Source of the DNA: Streptococcus pyogenes
GTDB taxonomy: Bacteria; Bacillota; Bacilli; Lactobacillales; Streptococcaceae
Direction: 5' to 3'
NCBI RefSeq assembly: GCF_002055535.1
Contig: NZ_LN831034.1
Location: 1,550,001-1,614,000 of the forward strand
Length of the DNA stretch: 64,000 nucleotides
Under the pieces are notes generated by a model. That model saw only the letters and a list, made by a program, of their open reading frames with translations. It did not search any database and was not told the origin of the DNA. Positions 26,987-36,412 of this stretch are shown one piece after another; position 1 is the stretch's first letter, and each line of letters begins with the position of its first letter. Made by a program: the position numbers and the translations under genes.

Positions 26987-29974
26987 TTATTTTTTTAGCA
27001 GCTGCCTTTTCTCAATACAATCTTTCAAAACTCCAGCATTAGCATTAATAGCAGTTACATCAAAAATCTTACTGTTCAAAGAAGTTTCTAAAGCCATCTC
27101 TTTTATTTTTAACTCATCAAGCATCTTTTGAGAAAACTTATCTTTTTGTTGAGATAACTCTTTAGCAGTAGTTACTGTTTTCATGATAGTGTCGGCGTTA
27201 GGTAACGGATAACCTAAAATTTGGAGTTCAGGGACTACTGGCGAACTATATCTATCTCCTTTAGTATCAAAGACAACTCGCCAATATTTACTAGTAATAT
27301 TATTTAATGTATTACTGAATGCAGTAGCTCTCTCTCCTTGTGCACTGTAAGTATCTACAGTAATCCAATATTTTTCATCATCAAATTTATTGGGATTTTC
27401 CAACAAATTATCTAGATTATAATCTTTGATATTAAAAATTTGTAGACTTGCTTCCTGAATAGGTTTATTGGTTGTCTCAGGATTTCGGGCTGAATCATTG
27501 AAGAAACGCCAATGCTTTATTAATCCATCTTCTTTCAATTTAAATATAATACTTTGCTTAGAATCCCATCCTAAAGAGATATTATCAGTCTCACTGCCCA
27601 GTTGCCCATCAAATACCTTTCTTGCATTTACAGGATCAGCACTTCCTCCAATAACTGTTGCGCCTTCTGCCAAATTAACCATCATGGTTTTTTCGTCACC
27701 AACAATCACTTTAGCAGTATGAACAGCTTTTGTCTTATCTGCTGGGCTAAAGAAGTCAACCTTATAGGTCTCTTCTTTATCAGTTGCTAGCGTTTTGTCA
27801 GTAGTGGTTCCCAATGTGGAATCAGTTACTTTAACGGTATAGTTCTCATAAGAAACTTTAAAGTTATTGTAATGATAGTTTGAATCAACAAAGCTACGTC
27901 CAGCAATTTTATGATTTTGGTAAGCCTTATAGTCTGCTTCGCTATTGATTAGGGTTCCTTGATTTGTCACAGTCCCAAACAAAAGCTGGCTTTGCAAATC
28001 AACTTTTTCATTTGCCACTGGTAAGCGCAGACTAGTTTTCCCATAGGTATCTGGGTAATGCCCAGTTGGTTTTTGCTTGTCAAATTTCACTGTTTGTTCA
28101 TTGCTTCCAACATGATTGCTGATAGTTGATAGCATAGTATCAAAAATTTGTCGATTTTCTGTTCCTGGAGCCAAATCAAGTTTGTTGCCAGAAATATCAA
28201 CTTTTTCTAAAGACGTTAGAGTAGCGGCATCAAGACCAGCCAAGGTTTCACGGTCAAAACCTGACAAATCTAATTCTTTCAGACCAGTTAAACCAGAAAC
28301 CTTCAAAGATACTGGTGGGATAGTAGCAGGTTCTTCTTTGTTATCCTTTTTATAGGTTTCAAGAACTGTTTCCAAGGTATCTTTGCCTGGCTTCATATTA
28401 GCGGGTAAAACAGAACGGTCGAGCTTTGTAATGCGAGATAAGCCAATCAAGTCTAATTGAGCTAATTTTTTAAATTTATTTAGACCTTCTAAACTTTGAA
28501 TCGCTGGATTATCCAATCGTAATGTGCCATTGAAACGTTCCAAATCACCTTTTCTGGTTCCAACCTGCGCCATCACAGCTTCTCGCAAAGCCTTATCTGG
28601 GAAATCTTTCTCATCAATCAGATCATACGACTTATCTTTTAGCATAACTGTCTTTAATGCCTTGGAGACACTATAATCTGAGTGGAAGATGTTATCAGTT
28701 GCGTCCTTAAACTCTTTCTGTTTAGCATATTTTTTAGGTTGATGAGCTACACCATCTCGGTCAATAGCGTAGGAGAAGATACCTCCCTTAACCCCACCTG
28801 TCTTAGGTTGCCACCTTGCATACCGTTCGGCACGCGTTCCAGTTATGTCAGTGTTAATTCCATTTGCTTTGTCCTCGTCCTTGCGAGAATTAATATCATA
28901 CCAAAGATTCCCTTCTTGAGCATTTTCCTCATAGAAAGAAAAACCAATCATGTATTGTTCAGGACGAATATACTTGCTATAACCTTGCCATCGTTCTTCC
29001 ATTGTTTTTTCAGGTCGATTAGAAACAGGCTCCCAACCACCTTTCTCTCCTTGTGAACCATAGACCTGTACCAGTAATAAATTAATATAAGGAGCTCCTC
29101 GCTCAATCAATGGGTTTTTATCAGCCATGTAGGTGCTATCCATAATAAATAACCGCGATTTATCAACACCTTTTGGTCCAATTAATTTCCCAATTTCTTC
29201 AAACACTTGAATAGAGCGTTCTACGCCTGCTGTATCTTCTTTTTTGTCAACTTTTGGAATACTATCATGTTCAACATCCACATCTAAGCCATCAAGGTTG
29301 TATTTATAAACATATTCATCAACAATAGCTTTGGCTAAAGCTTTATTTCCCTCTGGTGTATTTGGGTATTTACTGGTATCTTCTGCAATACCACTGTTAT
29401 CACCCCCAGCTAGGAAACGCCATGGAATGGTACGAATGACACGTGTCCCTTGCTTGTTTAACTTTGGCACATGTTTGGTGGCCAATTCTTTCCAAAAAAG
29501 GCTATAATCTTTTGTCCAATCGTGGAAAATAAAGGCTAGATCTACTTCTTTAGGAAGCTCTCCCATCGAGTTAACTTTGTCTTTTTCTGTTGGATCTGAT
29601 GTTTTGTCATGCCAAGTTCTAAAGTAACCACCGTAGAGAGGACCATGTAACGGTTTCATCGGTATTTTCTCAGGAATTTTCATTTTGGCAAGTTCTTGAG
29701 CTTGTTTATCTGCCTGCTGAGCTTTTGCTAATATCTCTTTGACCTTTTGAGATTCTTGCCCCGCTTTTGAGAGTTCTTCTTTAAATTCTTTTTTGCTATT
29801 CTCTGACAGATAATGCAAGCTATCGATAGAAGGTAATCCTTTCTGAACCTGAACAGTCTTCTCCTCCGCTTTTACAGTATTGAGTGAATCATGGTGGGTC
29901 GCTAAGGCAGCTCCCATCAACGTTGCAGCACAAACACACCCTAGTGTTCTTTTTACCAACAAATGTTTATCCAT
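26987..29974 (-). CDS. ndoS: Secreted endo-beta-N-acetylglucosaminidase EndoS (IgG deglycosylase)
   Basis: EndoS cuts the chitobiose core of the N-glycan on IgG Fc, weakening antibody effector functions. The 995-aa product matches the known length. It has a signal peptide (to about residue 36, ...NTVKA), a GH18 catalytic barrel (about 100-445) with DGLDVDVE and catalytic Glu235, a leucine-rich repeat region (about 450-630), a hybrid immunoglobulin-like region, a galactose-binding-like carbohydrate module (about 765-925) and a C-terminal helical bundle. The ATG at 29974 has AAGGAG-like sequence upstream. It lies between scrA and scrK with its own promoter (30060-30089) and terminator (26856-26902), as expected for an inserted virulence gene. 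Confidence 0.97.
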   Translation of the reverse strand: MDKHLLVKRTLGCVCAATLMGAALATHHDSLNTVKAEEKTVQVQKGLPSIDSLHYLSENSKKEFKEELSKAGQESQKVKEILAKAQQADKQAQELAKMKIPEKIPMKPLHGPLYGGYFRTWHDKTSDPTEKDKVNSMGELPKEVDLAFIFHDWTKDYSLFWKELATKHVPKLNKQGTRVIRTIPWRFLAGGDNSGIAEDTSKYPNTPEGNKALAKAIVDEYVYKYNLDGLDVDVEHDSIPKVDKKEDTAGVERSIQVFEEIGKLIGPKGVDKSRLFIMDSTYMADKNPLIERGAPYINLLLVQVYGSQGEKGGWEPVSNRPEKTMEERWQGYSKYIRPEQYMIGFSFYEENAQEGNLWYDINSRKDEDKANGINTDITGTRAERYARWQPKTGGVKGGIFSYAIDRDGVAHQPKKYAKQKEFKDATDNIFHSDYSVSKALKTVMLKDKSYDLIDEKDFPDKALREAVMAQVGTRKGDLERFNGTLRLDNPAIQSLEGLNKFKKLAQLDLIGLSRITKLDRSVLPANMKPGKDTLETVLETYKKDNKEEPATIPPVSLKVSGLTGLKELDLSGFDRETLAGLDAATLTSLEKVDISGNKLDLAPGTENRQIFDTMLSTISNHVGSNEQTVKFDKQKPTGHYPDTYGKTSLRLPVANEKVDLQSQLLFGTVTNQGTLINSEADYKAYQNHKIAGRSFVDSNYHYNNFKVSYENYTVKVTDSTLGTTTDKTLATDKEETYKVDFFSPADKTKAVHTAKVIVGDEKTMMVNLAEGATVIGGSADPVNARKVFDGQLGSETDNISLGWDSKQSIIFKLKEDGLIKHWRFFNDSARNPETTNKPIQEASLQIFNIKDYNLDNLLENPNKFDDEKYWITVDTYSAQGERATAFSNTLNNITSKYWRVVFDTKGDRYSSPVVPELQILGYPLPNADTIMKTVTTAKELSQQKDKFSQKMLDELKIKEMALETSLNSKIFDVTAINANAGVLKDCIEKRQLLKK

Positions 29975-30059
29975 TTGGACACTCCTTATTTTTGGTACTA
30001 AGTCATGGCTTCCCAGTTGATATACCATCCATGTAAGCGCATTCCTATAGTTCGCCTTA

Positions 30060-30089
30060 AGTATAACAACACTTTATTAAAAAAAACAA
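30060..30089 (-). promoter_or_regulatory. Promoter of ndoS
   Basis: On the minus strand TTGTTT (30084-30089), 18 bp, then TATACT (30060-30065) preceded by TG in TGTTATACT. It would give a leader of about 80 nt. Confidence 0.5.
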
Positions 30090-30170
30090 GGTACAAAGTA
30101 TAGGTAAAATAACACAAATTTAAGGTTTTTAGGCTTTTCTCATTTTTTTGCCAACCTGCCATCCATGGCA

Positions 30171-30204
30171 GGACAAAAGAGCTGCTTAGTTAGCTCTTTT
30201 GTCC
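30171..30204. terminator. Hairpin terminator after scrA
   Basis: GGACAAAAGAGCT (30171-30183) pairs perfectly with AGCTCTTTTGTCC (30192-30204), directly after the scrA stop. A second 8-bp inverted repeat (CCTGCCAT, 30155-30162 with 30165-30172) overlaps its edge. Confidence 0.7.
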
Positions 30205-32088
30205 TTATTTGATAAGTGCCACTTGATCACCAATCAAAACATGTCCTTGAGCAAGAATGTCCACGCTTTGATAGTCAGCGCTATTGGTCACAATCATCAT
30301 GGTGGTGTCATCTAGTCCAGCTTCTGCAATCTTGCTAGGATCAAAGTGTCCAAGAAGATCACCTTTTTTAACCGCCTGACCTACTGCTACAAGAGATTCA
30401 AAGCCATCTCCTGCCATCGACACGGTATCAATACCAATATGAAGTAACACTTCTGCTCCTTGACTTGACGTTATAGCATAGGCATGACCTGTTTCAAAGA
30501 CAATTTCAACTTTACCATCAACTGGTGAGTATAGGGTATTATCTTCTGGCTTAATTGCTAAGCCTTGACCCATAGCACCTGATGAAAAAACAGGGTCTGA
30601 AACCGCAGATAAGTCTACAACTGTTCCATTCAAAGGACTATATAAAGTTTCCTCTGCTAAGGCTGGCTGATCAGCCGTTTGATCAACTTCGACAGCTGGT
30701 AACGGAAGGGTTTCTCTATCTTGATAACCCCAAGTATAAGCAATTGCAAAGGCTACCCCAAGACCGACAAGCATAGTCACAAGGTATTGTAATAATTGGC
30801 CATTCAAGTAAAGGAGAGTTCCTGGTAAGACCGTAATCCCAAAACCAGTTCCTGCAATGCCAAAGAGCCCAGCGACCCAACCACCTAAGGCACCACCAAT
30901 AAGACCTGAAACAAAGACTTTTGGATAACGGAGGTTGACCCCAAAAATAGCTGGTTCAGTAATCCCTAAAAGAGCTGACAAGGTTGATGGAAAGGCCAGA
31001 CCTTTTAGTTTTGTTGATTTGGTTTTAACAGCAACAGCTAAGGTAGCTCCAGCTTGAGCAGCTGTTGCTGCTGTTAGGTAAGCATTGAAAGGATCTTTTC
31101 CGGTATTGGCAATCAGCTGCGCTTCTAGGAAGTTAAAGATATGGTGAATACCAGTCACTACGATTAATTGTTGGATTCCCCCAACAATCAAGCCTGCAAT
31201 GCCAAACGGCAAATGCAAGACGGCCTGTGTCCCAGCCAGAACAAGGTTTTCAAGAGAATGGAAAACTGGTCCAATCACAAATAGTCCCAAGGTACTCATA
31301 ATAGCAAACGTTAAAAACGGTGTGACCAATAAGTCCAAAGCTTCTGGAACCTTTTTGTGCAACCATTTCTCCAACTTAGCTCCTACCAGACCAACAAAGA
31401 AGGCGGGTAAAACGGTACCTTGATAACCAACAACAGGAACAAATCCAAAGAAGGTTAGCGGCTTAACATCTCCACCAGAGGCAACTACCCAAGCATTAGG
31501 CAACTCATTGGAAACCAGCATCAATCCTAAAACAATACCGATAATAGGATTACCCCCAAAGACCCTAAAGGCTGACCAAGCCACCAAAGCTGGCAAGTAG
31601 ACAAAGGCTGTATCCGTTAGAATACGAGTGTACATGAGAAAATTTTCCCCGTACTCATGCACCCCAAATAAATCCATAATAGCTGGCTGGGTCACCAAAC
31701 CACGAACCCCCATAAAGAGACCCGTTGCTACAATAGCTGGAATAATGGGAACAAAGACATCTCCAAACGTACGAATCGCCCGTTGGAAGATATTGCCATG
31801 TTTGCCTGCTTCTGCCTTTTGCTCACTGGTTGATGACGTGGGTAAACCAAGAGCAACAACTTCGTCATAAATGTTATTAACGGTACCAGTTCCAAAAATC
31901 ATCTGATATTGACCAGAGTTAAAGAAAGCTCCTTTAACCTTGTCAATAGCTTCTGCTTTTTCCTTATCAATCTTTCCTTCATCATAAACCATCACGCGAA
32001 GGCGAGTTGCACAGTGGGCAACACTTCTCACATTTTCTCGGCCACCTAAAGCCTCAATCACTTCAGCTGCAATCTGACGATTATCCAT
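30205..32088 (-). CDS. scrA: Sucrose-specific PTS transporter EIIBCA
   Basis: ScrA imports sucrose and phosphorylates it to sucrose 6-phosphate. The 627-aa protein has the EIIB domain first (1-85, phospho-cysteine Cys26 in SVAHCATRL), then a membrane EIIC domain (about 105-455), then EIIA (about 480-627, phospho-histidine in LLHIGIDTV near His550). The order B-C-A and the family features fit glucose-superfamily sucrose or trehalose enzymes; the adjacent scrB, scrR and scrK point to sucrose. The gene diverges from scrB across 241 bp holding both promoters and two operators. AAGGAG precedes the ATG with a rather long spacing. Confidence 0.95.
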   Translation of the reverse strand: MDNRQIAAEVIEALGGRENVRSVAHCATRLRVMVYDEGKIDKEKAEAIDKVKGAFFNSGQYQMIFGTGTVNNIYDEVVALGLPTSSTSEQKAEAGKHGNIFQRAIRTFGDVFVPIIPAIVATGLFMGVRGLVTQPAIMDLFGVHEYGENFLMYTRILTDTAFVYLPALVAWSAFRVFGGNPIIGIVLGLMLVSNELPNAWVVASGGDVKPLTFFGFVPVVGYQGTVLPAFFVGLVGAKLEKWLHKKVPEALDLLVTPFLTFAIMSTLGLFVIGPVFHSLENLVLAGTQAVLHLPFGIAGLIVGGIQQLIVVTGIHHIFNFLEAQLIANTGKDPFNAYLTAATAAQAGATLAVAVKTKSTKLKGLAFPSTLSALLGITEPAIFGVNLRYPKVFVSGLIGGALGGWVAGLFGIAGTGFGITVLPGTLLYLNGQLLQYLVTMLVGLGVAFAIAYTWGYQDRETLPLPAVEVDQTADQPALAEETLYSPLNGTVVDLSAVSDPVFSSGAMGQGLAIKPEDNTLYSPVDGKVEIVFETGHAYAITSSQGAEVLLHIGIDTVSMAGDGFESLVAVGQAVKKGDLLGHFDPSKIAEAGLDDTTMMIVTNSADYQSVDILAQGHVLIGDQVALIK

Positions 32089-32200
32089 GCCTAAAAGTCT
32101 CCTTTTTCATTTGGTGTTAGTCCCTCATCCATTCTGCCAGCTTTGTGGCTAAGAATGTGCAGGACCAACGCTAGTGAATCCGCTTCACTTCTTGACTATC

Positions 32201-32228
32201 ATTTTATCACTAATATTTTTTATGTCAA
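32201..32228 (-). promoter_or_regulatory. Promoter of scrA
   Basis: Consensus TTGACA (32223-32228), 16 bp, then TAAAAT (32201-32206) on the minus strand. The -35 lies inside the operator-like palindrome 32223-32238. The resulting leader is about 105 nt. Confidence 0.6.
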
Positions 32229-32238
32229 GCGTTTAACA
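32223..32238. promoter_or_regulatory. ScrR-like operator 1
   Basis: TGTCAAGCGTTTAACA is an imperfect palindrome of LacI-family type with a central CG. It overlaps the -35 of scrA, where a repressor would block transcription. Confidence 0.5.
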
Positions 32239-32265
32239 TATTTTTATTTTATATGCTTTAAATTC

Positions 32266-32294
32266 TTGATTTTTAAACAGAAAACGTTTAGTAT
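32266..32294 (+). promoter_or_regulatory. Promoter of scrB
   Basis: TTGATT (32266-32271), 17 bp, then TAGTAT (32289-32294), about 35 nt before the scrB ATG. The operator-like core at 32282-32289 overlaps its spacer and -10. Confidence 0.55.
32282..32289. promoter_or_regulatory. ScrR-like operator 2
   Basis: The palindromic core AAACGTTT lies between the -35 and -10 of scrB. With operator 1 it lets ScrR repress both divergent promoters; cre-like binding by CcpA is an alternative. Confidence 0.45.
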
Positions 32295-32329
32295 ATTCTT
32301 GAAGACGACTATAAAACAAGGAGATTTTG

Positions 32330-33769
32330 ATGGATCTACCACAAGCTATTCGCTACCGCCCTTACAAAGAGTGGAGCTCAAAAGACTACCAAGCTATTAC
32401 TGAAAAAATGGCCCAATCCCCATGGCACAGCCAATTTCATGTCGAACCTAAGACAGGATTACTCAATGACCCCAATGGGTTTTCTTATTTCAACGGTCGC
32501 TACCATCTTTTTTATCAAAACTGGCCTTATGGCGCTGCGCATGGTCTGAAACAATGGGTACACATGACATCCACAGACCTCGTCCATTTTACGGAAACAA
32601 GGAGCCGCCTTCTGCCAGACCACGCTCACGATAGTCATGGGGCTTACTCAGGTTCTGCATATGCTATTGATGACAAGCTCTTCCTCTTTTACACTGGTAA
32701 TGTTCGCGATGCCAATTGGGTCAGAACACCATTACAGGTTGGCGCATGGATGGATAAACAAGGAAATATTTCCAAAATACCACAGGTTTTGATTGAACAG
32801 CCCGATGATGTTACAGAACATTTTCGGGATCCTCAGCTTTTTTCTTATCAAGGTCAATTCTATGCTATTATTGGCGCCCAAGGTTTAGATGGCAAAGGAA
32901 AAATCAAACTTTACAAAGCTGTGGACAATCATGTGGACAACTGGCGATTTATAGCCGATTTGGACTTTGACGATTCTGGTACGGAATACATGATTGAATG
33001 CCCCAACCTTGTGTTTGTCGATGACAAGCCTGTTTTGATTTTCAGCCCACAAGGACTGGCTAAAGCTGATTTAGATTATCAAAATATCTACCCCAATACC
33101 TATAAAATTTTTGAAAGCTTCAATCCAGAAACTGGCCAATTGCTGGGTGGAGGGGCCCTTCAAAATCTTGACTTTGGTTTTGAAGCTTATGCCACTCAAG
33201 CCTTTAGTAGTCCAGATGGCAGGGTTCTAGCCGTGTCTTGGATTGGGTTACCAGATATTGATTATCCGACAGATCGTTATGACTATCAAGGAGCTCTTAG
33301 TTTAGTGAAAGAATTAAGGATTAAAGACGGAATTCTCTATCAAACACCTGTTTCAGCCCTACAAAATCTTCGAGGGCCAGCAGAATTATTTCATAATAAA
33401 ATAGACAGTTCTAACTGTTATGAATTGGAATTGACGATTCCAGGCCAAAAAAAGCTTGACCTGCTCCTATTTGCCGACCAAAAAGGGAATGGCCTAAGAT
33501 TGAAAGTGGATACAACAAAAGGACAGTTAAGCATTGACCGAAGTCGGGCAGGGGTTCAATATGCCCAAGACTATGGTACGGTGCGCTCTTGCCAAATCCC
33601 ACAAGGCCATGTTACACTTAATGTCTATGTGGACAATTCCATTCTTGAAATCTTTATTAACCAAGGGCAAAAAGTCCTAACTAGTCGGGTTTTCCCAACC
33701 CACGGACAAACAGGTATCCAAGTAGTAGAAGGACAAGCTTTTGGACATTATTATGAAATGAGGTATTAG
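32330..33769 (+). CDS. scrB: Sucrose-6-phosphate hydrolase
   Basis: ScrB splits sucrose 6-phosphate into glucose 6-phosphate and fructose. The 479-aa glycoside hydrolase family 32 protein has the nucleophile motif in GLLNDPNGFSYFNGRYHLFYQ (Asp in NDPNG, about residue 47), the FRDPQLF motif (about 165) and the acid/base glutamate in MIECPNLVF (about 222), followed by a C-terminal beta-sandwich. AAGGAG at 32318-32323 fixes the ATG at 32330 rather than the TTG one codon earlier. scrR follows after 4 nt, so the two form an operon. Confidence 0.96.
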   Translation: MDLPQAIRYRPYKEWSSKDYQAITEKMAQSPWHSQFHVEPKTGLLNDPNGFSYFNGRYHLFYQNWPYGAAHGLKQWVHMTSTDLVHFTETRSRLLPDHAHDSHGAYSGSAYAIDDKLFLFYTGNVRDANWVRTPLQVGAWMDKQGNISKIPQVLIEQPDDVTEHFRDPQLFSYQGQFYAIIGAQGLDGKGKIKLYKAVDNHVDNWRFIADLDFDDSGTEYMIECPNLVFVDDKPVLIFSPQGLAKADLDYQNIYPNTYKIFESFNPETGQLLGGGALQNLDFGFEAYATQAFSSPDGRVLAVSWIGLPDIDYPTDRYDYQGALSLVKELRIKDGILYQTPVSALQNLRGPAELFHNKIDSSNCYELELTIPGQKKLDLLLFADQKGNGLRLKVDTTKGQLSIDRSRAGVQYAQDYGTVRSCQIPQGHVTLNVYVDNSILEIFINQGQKVLTSRVFPTHGQTGIQVVEGQAFGHYYEMRY

Positions 33770-33773
33770 GCAA

Positions 33774-34739
33774 GTGGTCGCAAAATTAACAGACGTGGCA
33801 GCCTTGGCGGGTGTCAGTCCAACAACTGTTTCGCGAGTAATCAACAAAAAAGGCTACCTTTCCCAAAAAACAGTGAATAAGGTGAATAAGGCCATGCGTG
33901 AATTGGGCTACAAGCCTAACAATCTCGCTAGAAGTTTGCAAGGTAAATCAACCCAACTCATTGGGCTTATCTTCCCCAACATTAGCAATATCTTTTACGC
34001 TGAATTAATTGAACATTTGGAAATTGAATTGTTTAAACAGGGCTACAAAACTATTATTTGCAATAGTGAACATAATCCCGTCAAAGAACGCGAATATTTA
34101 GAAATGCTTGCGGCCAATCAAGTGGACGGCATTATTTCTTCCAGTCATAATTTGGGAATTGAGGATTATGAGCGTGTCGAAGCTCCTATTGTAGCTTTTG
34201 ACCGTAATCTAGCGCCAAATATCCCGGTTATTTCTTCAGATAATTTTGAAGGTGGTAAATTAGCCGCACAAACTTTGCAAAAACACGGTTGCCAAAACAT
34301 TGTCATGATTACAGGTAATGACAATTCTGATTCGCCCACAGGGTTGCGCCAGCTAGGGTTTAACTACCAGCTCAAACGAAGTGCAGAAATCATCAAATTA
34401 CCAAATAACCTATCTCCTGTTAGACGCGAAATGGAAATTAAATCCATTTTGGCAACCCGAAAACCTGATGGCCTTTTCGTTTCTGATGATTTAACTGCTA
34501 TCCTCATTATGAAAGTAGCCAAACAACTTCACATTACTATTCCAGAGGATATGAAAGTCATAGGTTATGATGGAACGACATTTATCCAGCAATATGTTCC
34601 TCAATTAGCGACCATTCGTCAACCTATTGATGAGATTGCTAAATTGAGTGTCGAAATACTCATCAAAAAAATTAAAAAAGAAAAAACCAGTAAAGACTAT
34701 ATTTTACCGATTACGCTACTTCCAGGAGCAAGTATTTAA
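33774..34739 (+). CDS. scrR: LacI-family sucrose operon repressor ScrR
   Basis: This 321-aa regulator has an N-terminal helix-turn-helix (residues 4-25, LTDVAALAGVSPTTVSRVIN), a hinge region (NNLARSLQGK) and a sugar-binding core (about 60-320) of the periplasmic-binding type. It would repress scrA and scrB when sucrose is absent. The start is a GTG at 33774, 4 nt after the scrB stop, with GAGG about 10 nt upstream. A strong bidirectional terminator follows and separates it from convergent nusB. Confidence 0.94.
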   Translation: MVAKLTDVAALAGVSPTTVSRVINKKGYLSQKTVNKVNKAMRELGYKPNNLARSLQGKSTQLIGLIFPNISNIFYAELIEHLEIELFKQGYKTIICNSEHNPVKEREYLEMLAANQVDGIISSSHNLGIEDYERVEAPIVAFDRNLAPNIPVISSDNFEGGKLAAQTLQKHGCQNIVMITGNDNSDSPTGLRQLGFNYQLKRSAEIIKLPNNLSPVRREMEIKSILATRKPDGLFVSDDLTAILIMKVAKQLHITIPEDMKVIGYDGTTFIQQYVPQLATIRQPIDEIAKLSVEILIKKIKKEKTSKDYILPITLLPGASI

Positions 34740-34768
34740 ACAAAACATAACCAATCACTAATTACTCT

Positions 34769-34823
34769 AAAAGACAAACAAGCTTACTCTTTCTAGATGC
34801 GAGAGTATGCTTGTTTGTCTTTT
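34769..34823. terminator. Bidirectional terminator between scrR and nusB
   Basis: AAAAGACAAACAAGC (34769-34783) pairs perfectly with 34809-34823, with an inner TACTCT/AGAGTA stem. Both strands end in U-runs, matching two convergent genes. Confidence 0.88.
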
Positions 34824-34879
34824 AATATTCGTACATAAATTGAAAAAATCGGATACAATCCTAAGATTGCTCCGACTTA

Positions 34880-35332
34880 TTATGATTTATTTGCTGAAGG
34901 AGCTCCCGAGACATATTGGCTAAGTAAGCCATTAATAAATTTAGCAGAGGTTTCATCAGAATATTTTTTAGCTACTTCAATGATTTCGTTTAGTGCAACA
35001 CGATCTGGTGTTTCGTCAAAATACTTGATTTCAAAAAGACCTAGTCGTAATAACGTTTTGTCTGTTAGTGTCAAGCGTTCTAACGACCAACCTTTTTTCA
35101 AATGAGTTGATATCAAGTTATCCAACTCTTCTTTATGATTATTGACACCCGTCACAAGACTTAATAAAAAAATCGGCAGCTCCAATACTTGAGCGTCCTC
35201 CCCTGTTACTTTATCATAACCATAGGCAAACTGAGAAGCTGCCAATAACTCAGCTCCCATCTCTATGTTAAATAAAGCCTGAAAGGCACGTTCACGCAAA
35301 TCTCTTCTTGAATTTTGAAAGCTGTTAGTCAT
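34880..35332 (-). CDS. nusB: Transcription antitermination factor NusB
   Basis: NusB is a small all-helical RNA-binding protein that with S10 (NusE) forms the antitermination complex on rRNA operons. The 150-aa product starts [20 protein letters not shown]. It includes the typical helices and the C-terminal [26 protein letters not shown]. The start at 35332 lies inside the end of the Asp23-type gene (8-nt overlap) and is preceded by GAGGATTTC. A longer frame to 35350 lacks support. The order efp, asp23-like, nusB is typical of streptococci and related Firmicutes. Confidence 0.96.
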   Translation of the reverse strand: MTNSFQNSRRDLRERAFQALFNIEMGAELLAASQFAYGYDKVTGEDAQVLELPIFLLSLVTGVNNHKEELDNLISTHLKKGWSLERLTLTDKTLLRLGLFEIKYFDETPDRVALNEIIEVAKKYSDETSAKFINGLLSQYVSGAPSANKS

Positions 35333-35714
35333 CCAAGAAATCCTCATCAAAAAGTGACTTCAAATCTGGTTTTGGTGTCTTTTCCGCAACAATACCTTCA
35401 ACATGGATATTAACTGCAGAAATAGGCACTTCTGCCATATCGTACACAGCAGATTTGACTGTTTTTTGAATATTCATAGATACAGTCGGGACCTTGACTC
35501 CATATTGCAAGTAAACATAAATATCTGCTGTAACACTTCCATCTTCTTCTGTCTGGAGATAAACCCCTTTACCAAGACTTGCTTTGTTAAAGCTATCTGC
35601 CATTTTCTTGTTATGGAGTGAGTGGACGCCCTCAACTTGTGTCGTAGCAATCCCCGTAATAACCTCAAGCACTCGTGGTGAAATGACGATTTCACCGATA
35701 TATTCAGTTGTCAT
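35325..35714 (-). CDS. Asp23/Gls24-family protein (YqhY-like)
   Basis: This 129-aa protein belongs to the Asp23 (DUF322) family: it begins [31 protein letters not shown] (read as the family's conserved start) and has the central [16 protein letters not shown] strand. In Firmicutes the YqhY type is encoded beside nusB and acc genes and has been linked to regulation of lipid synthesis; its molecular role is unclear. GAAAGGAAATG precedes the ATG at 35714. It lies 45 bp after efp and overlaps nusB by 8 nt, so the three are likely one transcript. Confidence 0.9.
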   Translation of the reverse strand: MTTEYIGEIVISPRVLEVITGIATTQVEGVHSLHNKKMADSFNKASLGKGVYLQTEEDGSVTADIYVYLQYGVKVPTVSMNIQKTVKSAVYDMAEVPISAVNIHVEGIVAEKTPKPDLKSLFDEDFLDD

Positions 35715-35759
35715 AGCATTTCCTTTCTCTTTTTTAGACTAATCTGTTTTGACAAAGGA

Positions 35760-36317
35760 TTAAGCACGAGAAACGTAAGTACCTTCTGCAGTGTTAATGA
35801 TTAGTTTTTGGCCAGCTTCGATAAAGTCTGGAACGTTAACAACAAGTCCTGTCTCAAGAGTTGCAGGTTTCCCTGAACCCGTCACTGTCGCTCCTTTAAT
35901 AGATGGTTGTGTTTCCGCAACGGTCAATTCAACAGTTGTTGGAACCGTTACCCCAATCACTTCACTTCCATAAAATTGGATTTTCACGTCTGAGTTTTCA
36001 AGAATGTAAAGCAATTCTTGCTCAACGTTAGCAACTGGAATTTCGTACTGATCATAAGTGTCAGTGTTCATGAAGTAAGCAGTGTCATCCATTTTGTATA
36101 GGTATTGTGCTGGGACAGTTTCAATGATGGCTTGCTCAAATTTTTCATCTGGGCGGTAAGTTGTGTCAAAAGTAGAACCTGTACGCACATCACGTAGTTT
36201 CATACGCATGATAGTGTTTCCTTTACCTGGTTTGTGGTGGCTAGCTTCAAGGACACGGATTAATTTTCCTTCTGCTTCAAATGTCATACCTGCTTTAAGC
36301 TTACTTGCTTCAATCAT
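35760..36317 (-). CDS. efp: Translation elongation factor P
   Basis: EF-P relieves ribosome stalling at proline runs. The 185-aa, three-beta-domain protein has the usual length. The N-terminal loop that reaches the peptidyl-transferase centre reads [11 protein letters not shown], with the lysine that some bacteria modify near residue 32-34. The C-terminal signature region [26 protein letters not shown] is intact. An AGAGGTAA ribosome-binding site precedes the ATG at 36317. No EF-P modification enzyme is seen in this window. Confidence 0.97.
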
Positions 36318-36412
36318 TATTATTACCTCTTACTAAAATATTTATCACTTCATTTTACCACAAAAGTGGCCTTGGCTCAAATCTTTTATGACCGTCCTTT
36401 TAGGTACACTTT

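Noticed and set aside
34826..34833. Exact competence cin-box (TACGAATA on the minus strand) between scrR and nusB
   Set aside because: It points into the bidirectional terminator and then antisense to scrR, with no gene to drive. Eight-base matches of this composition are expected by chance a few times in 64 kb.
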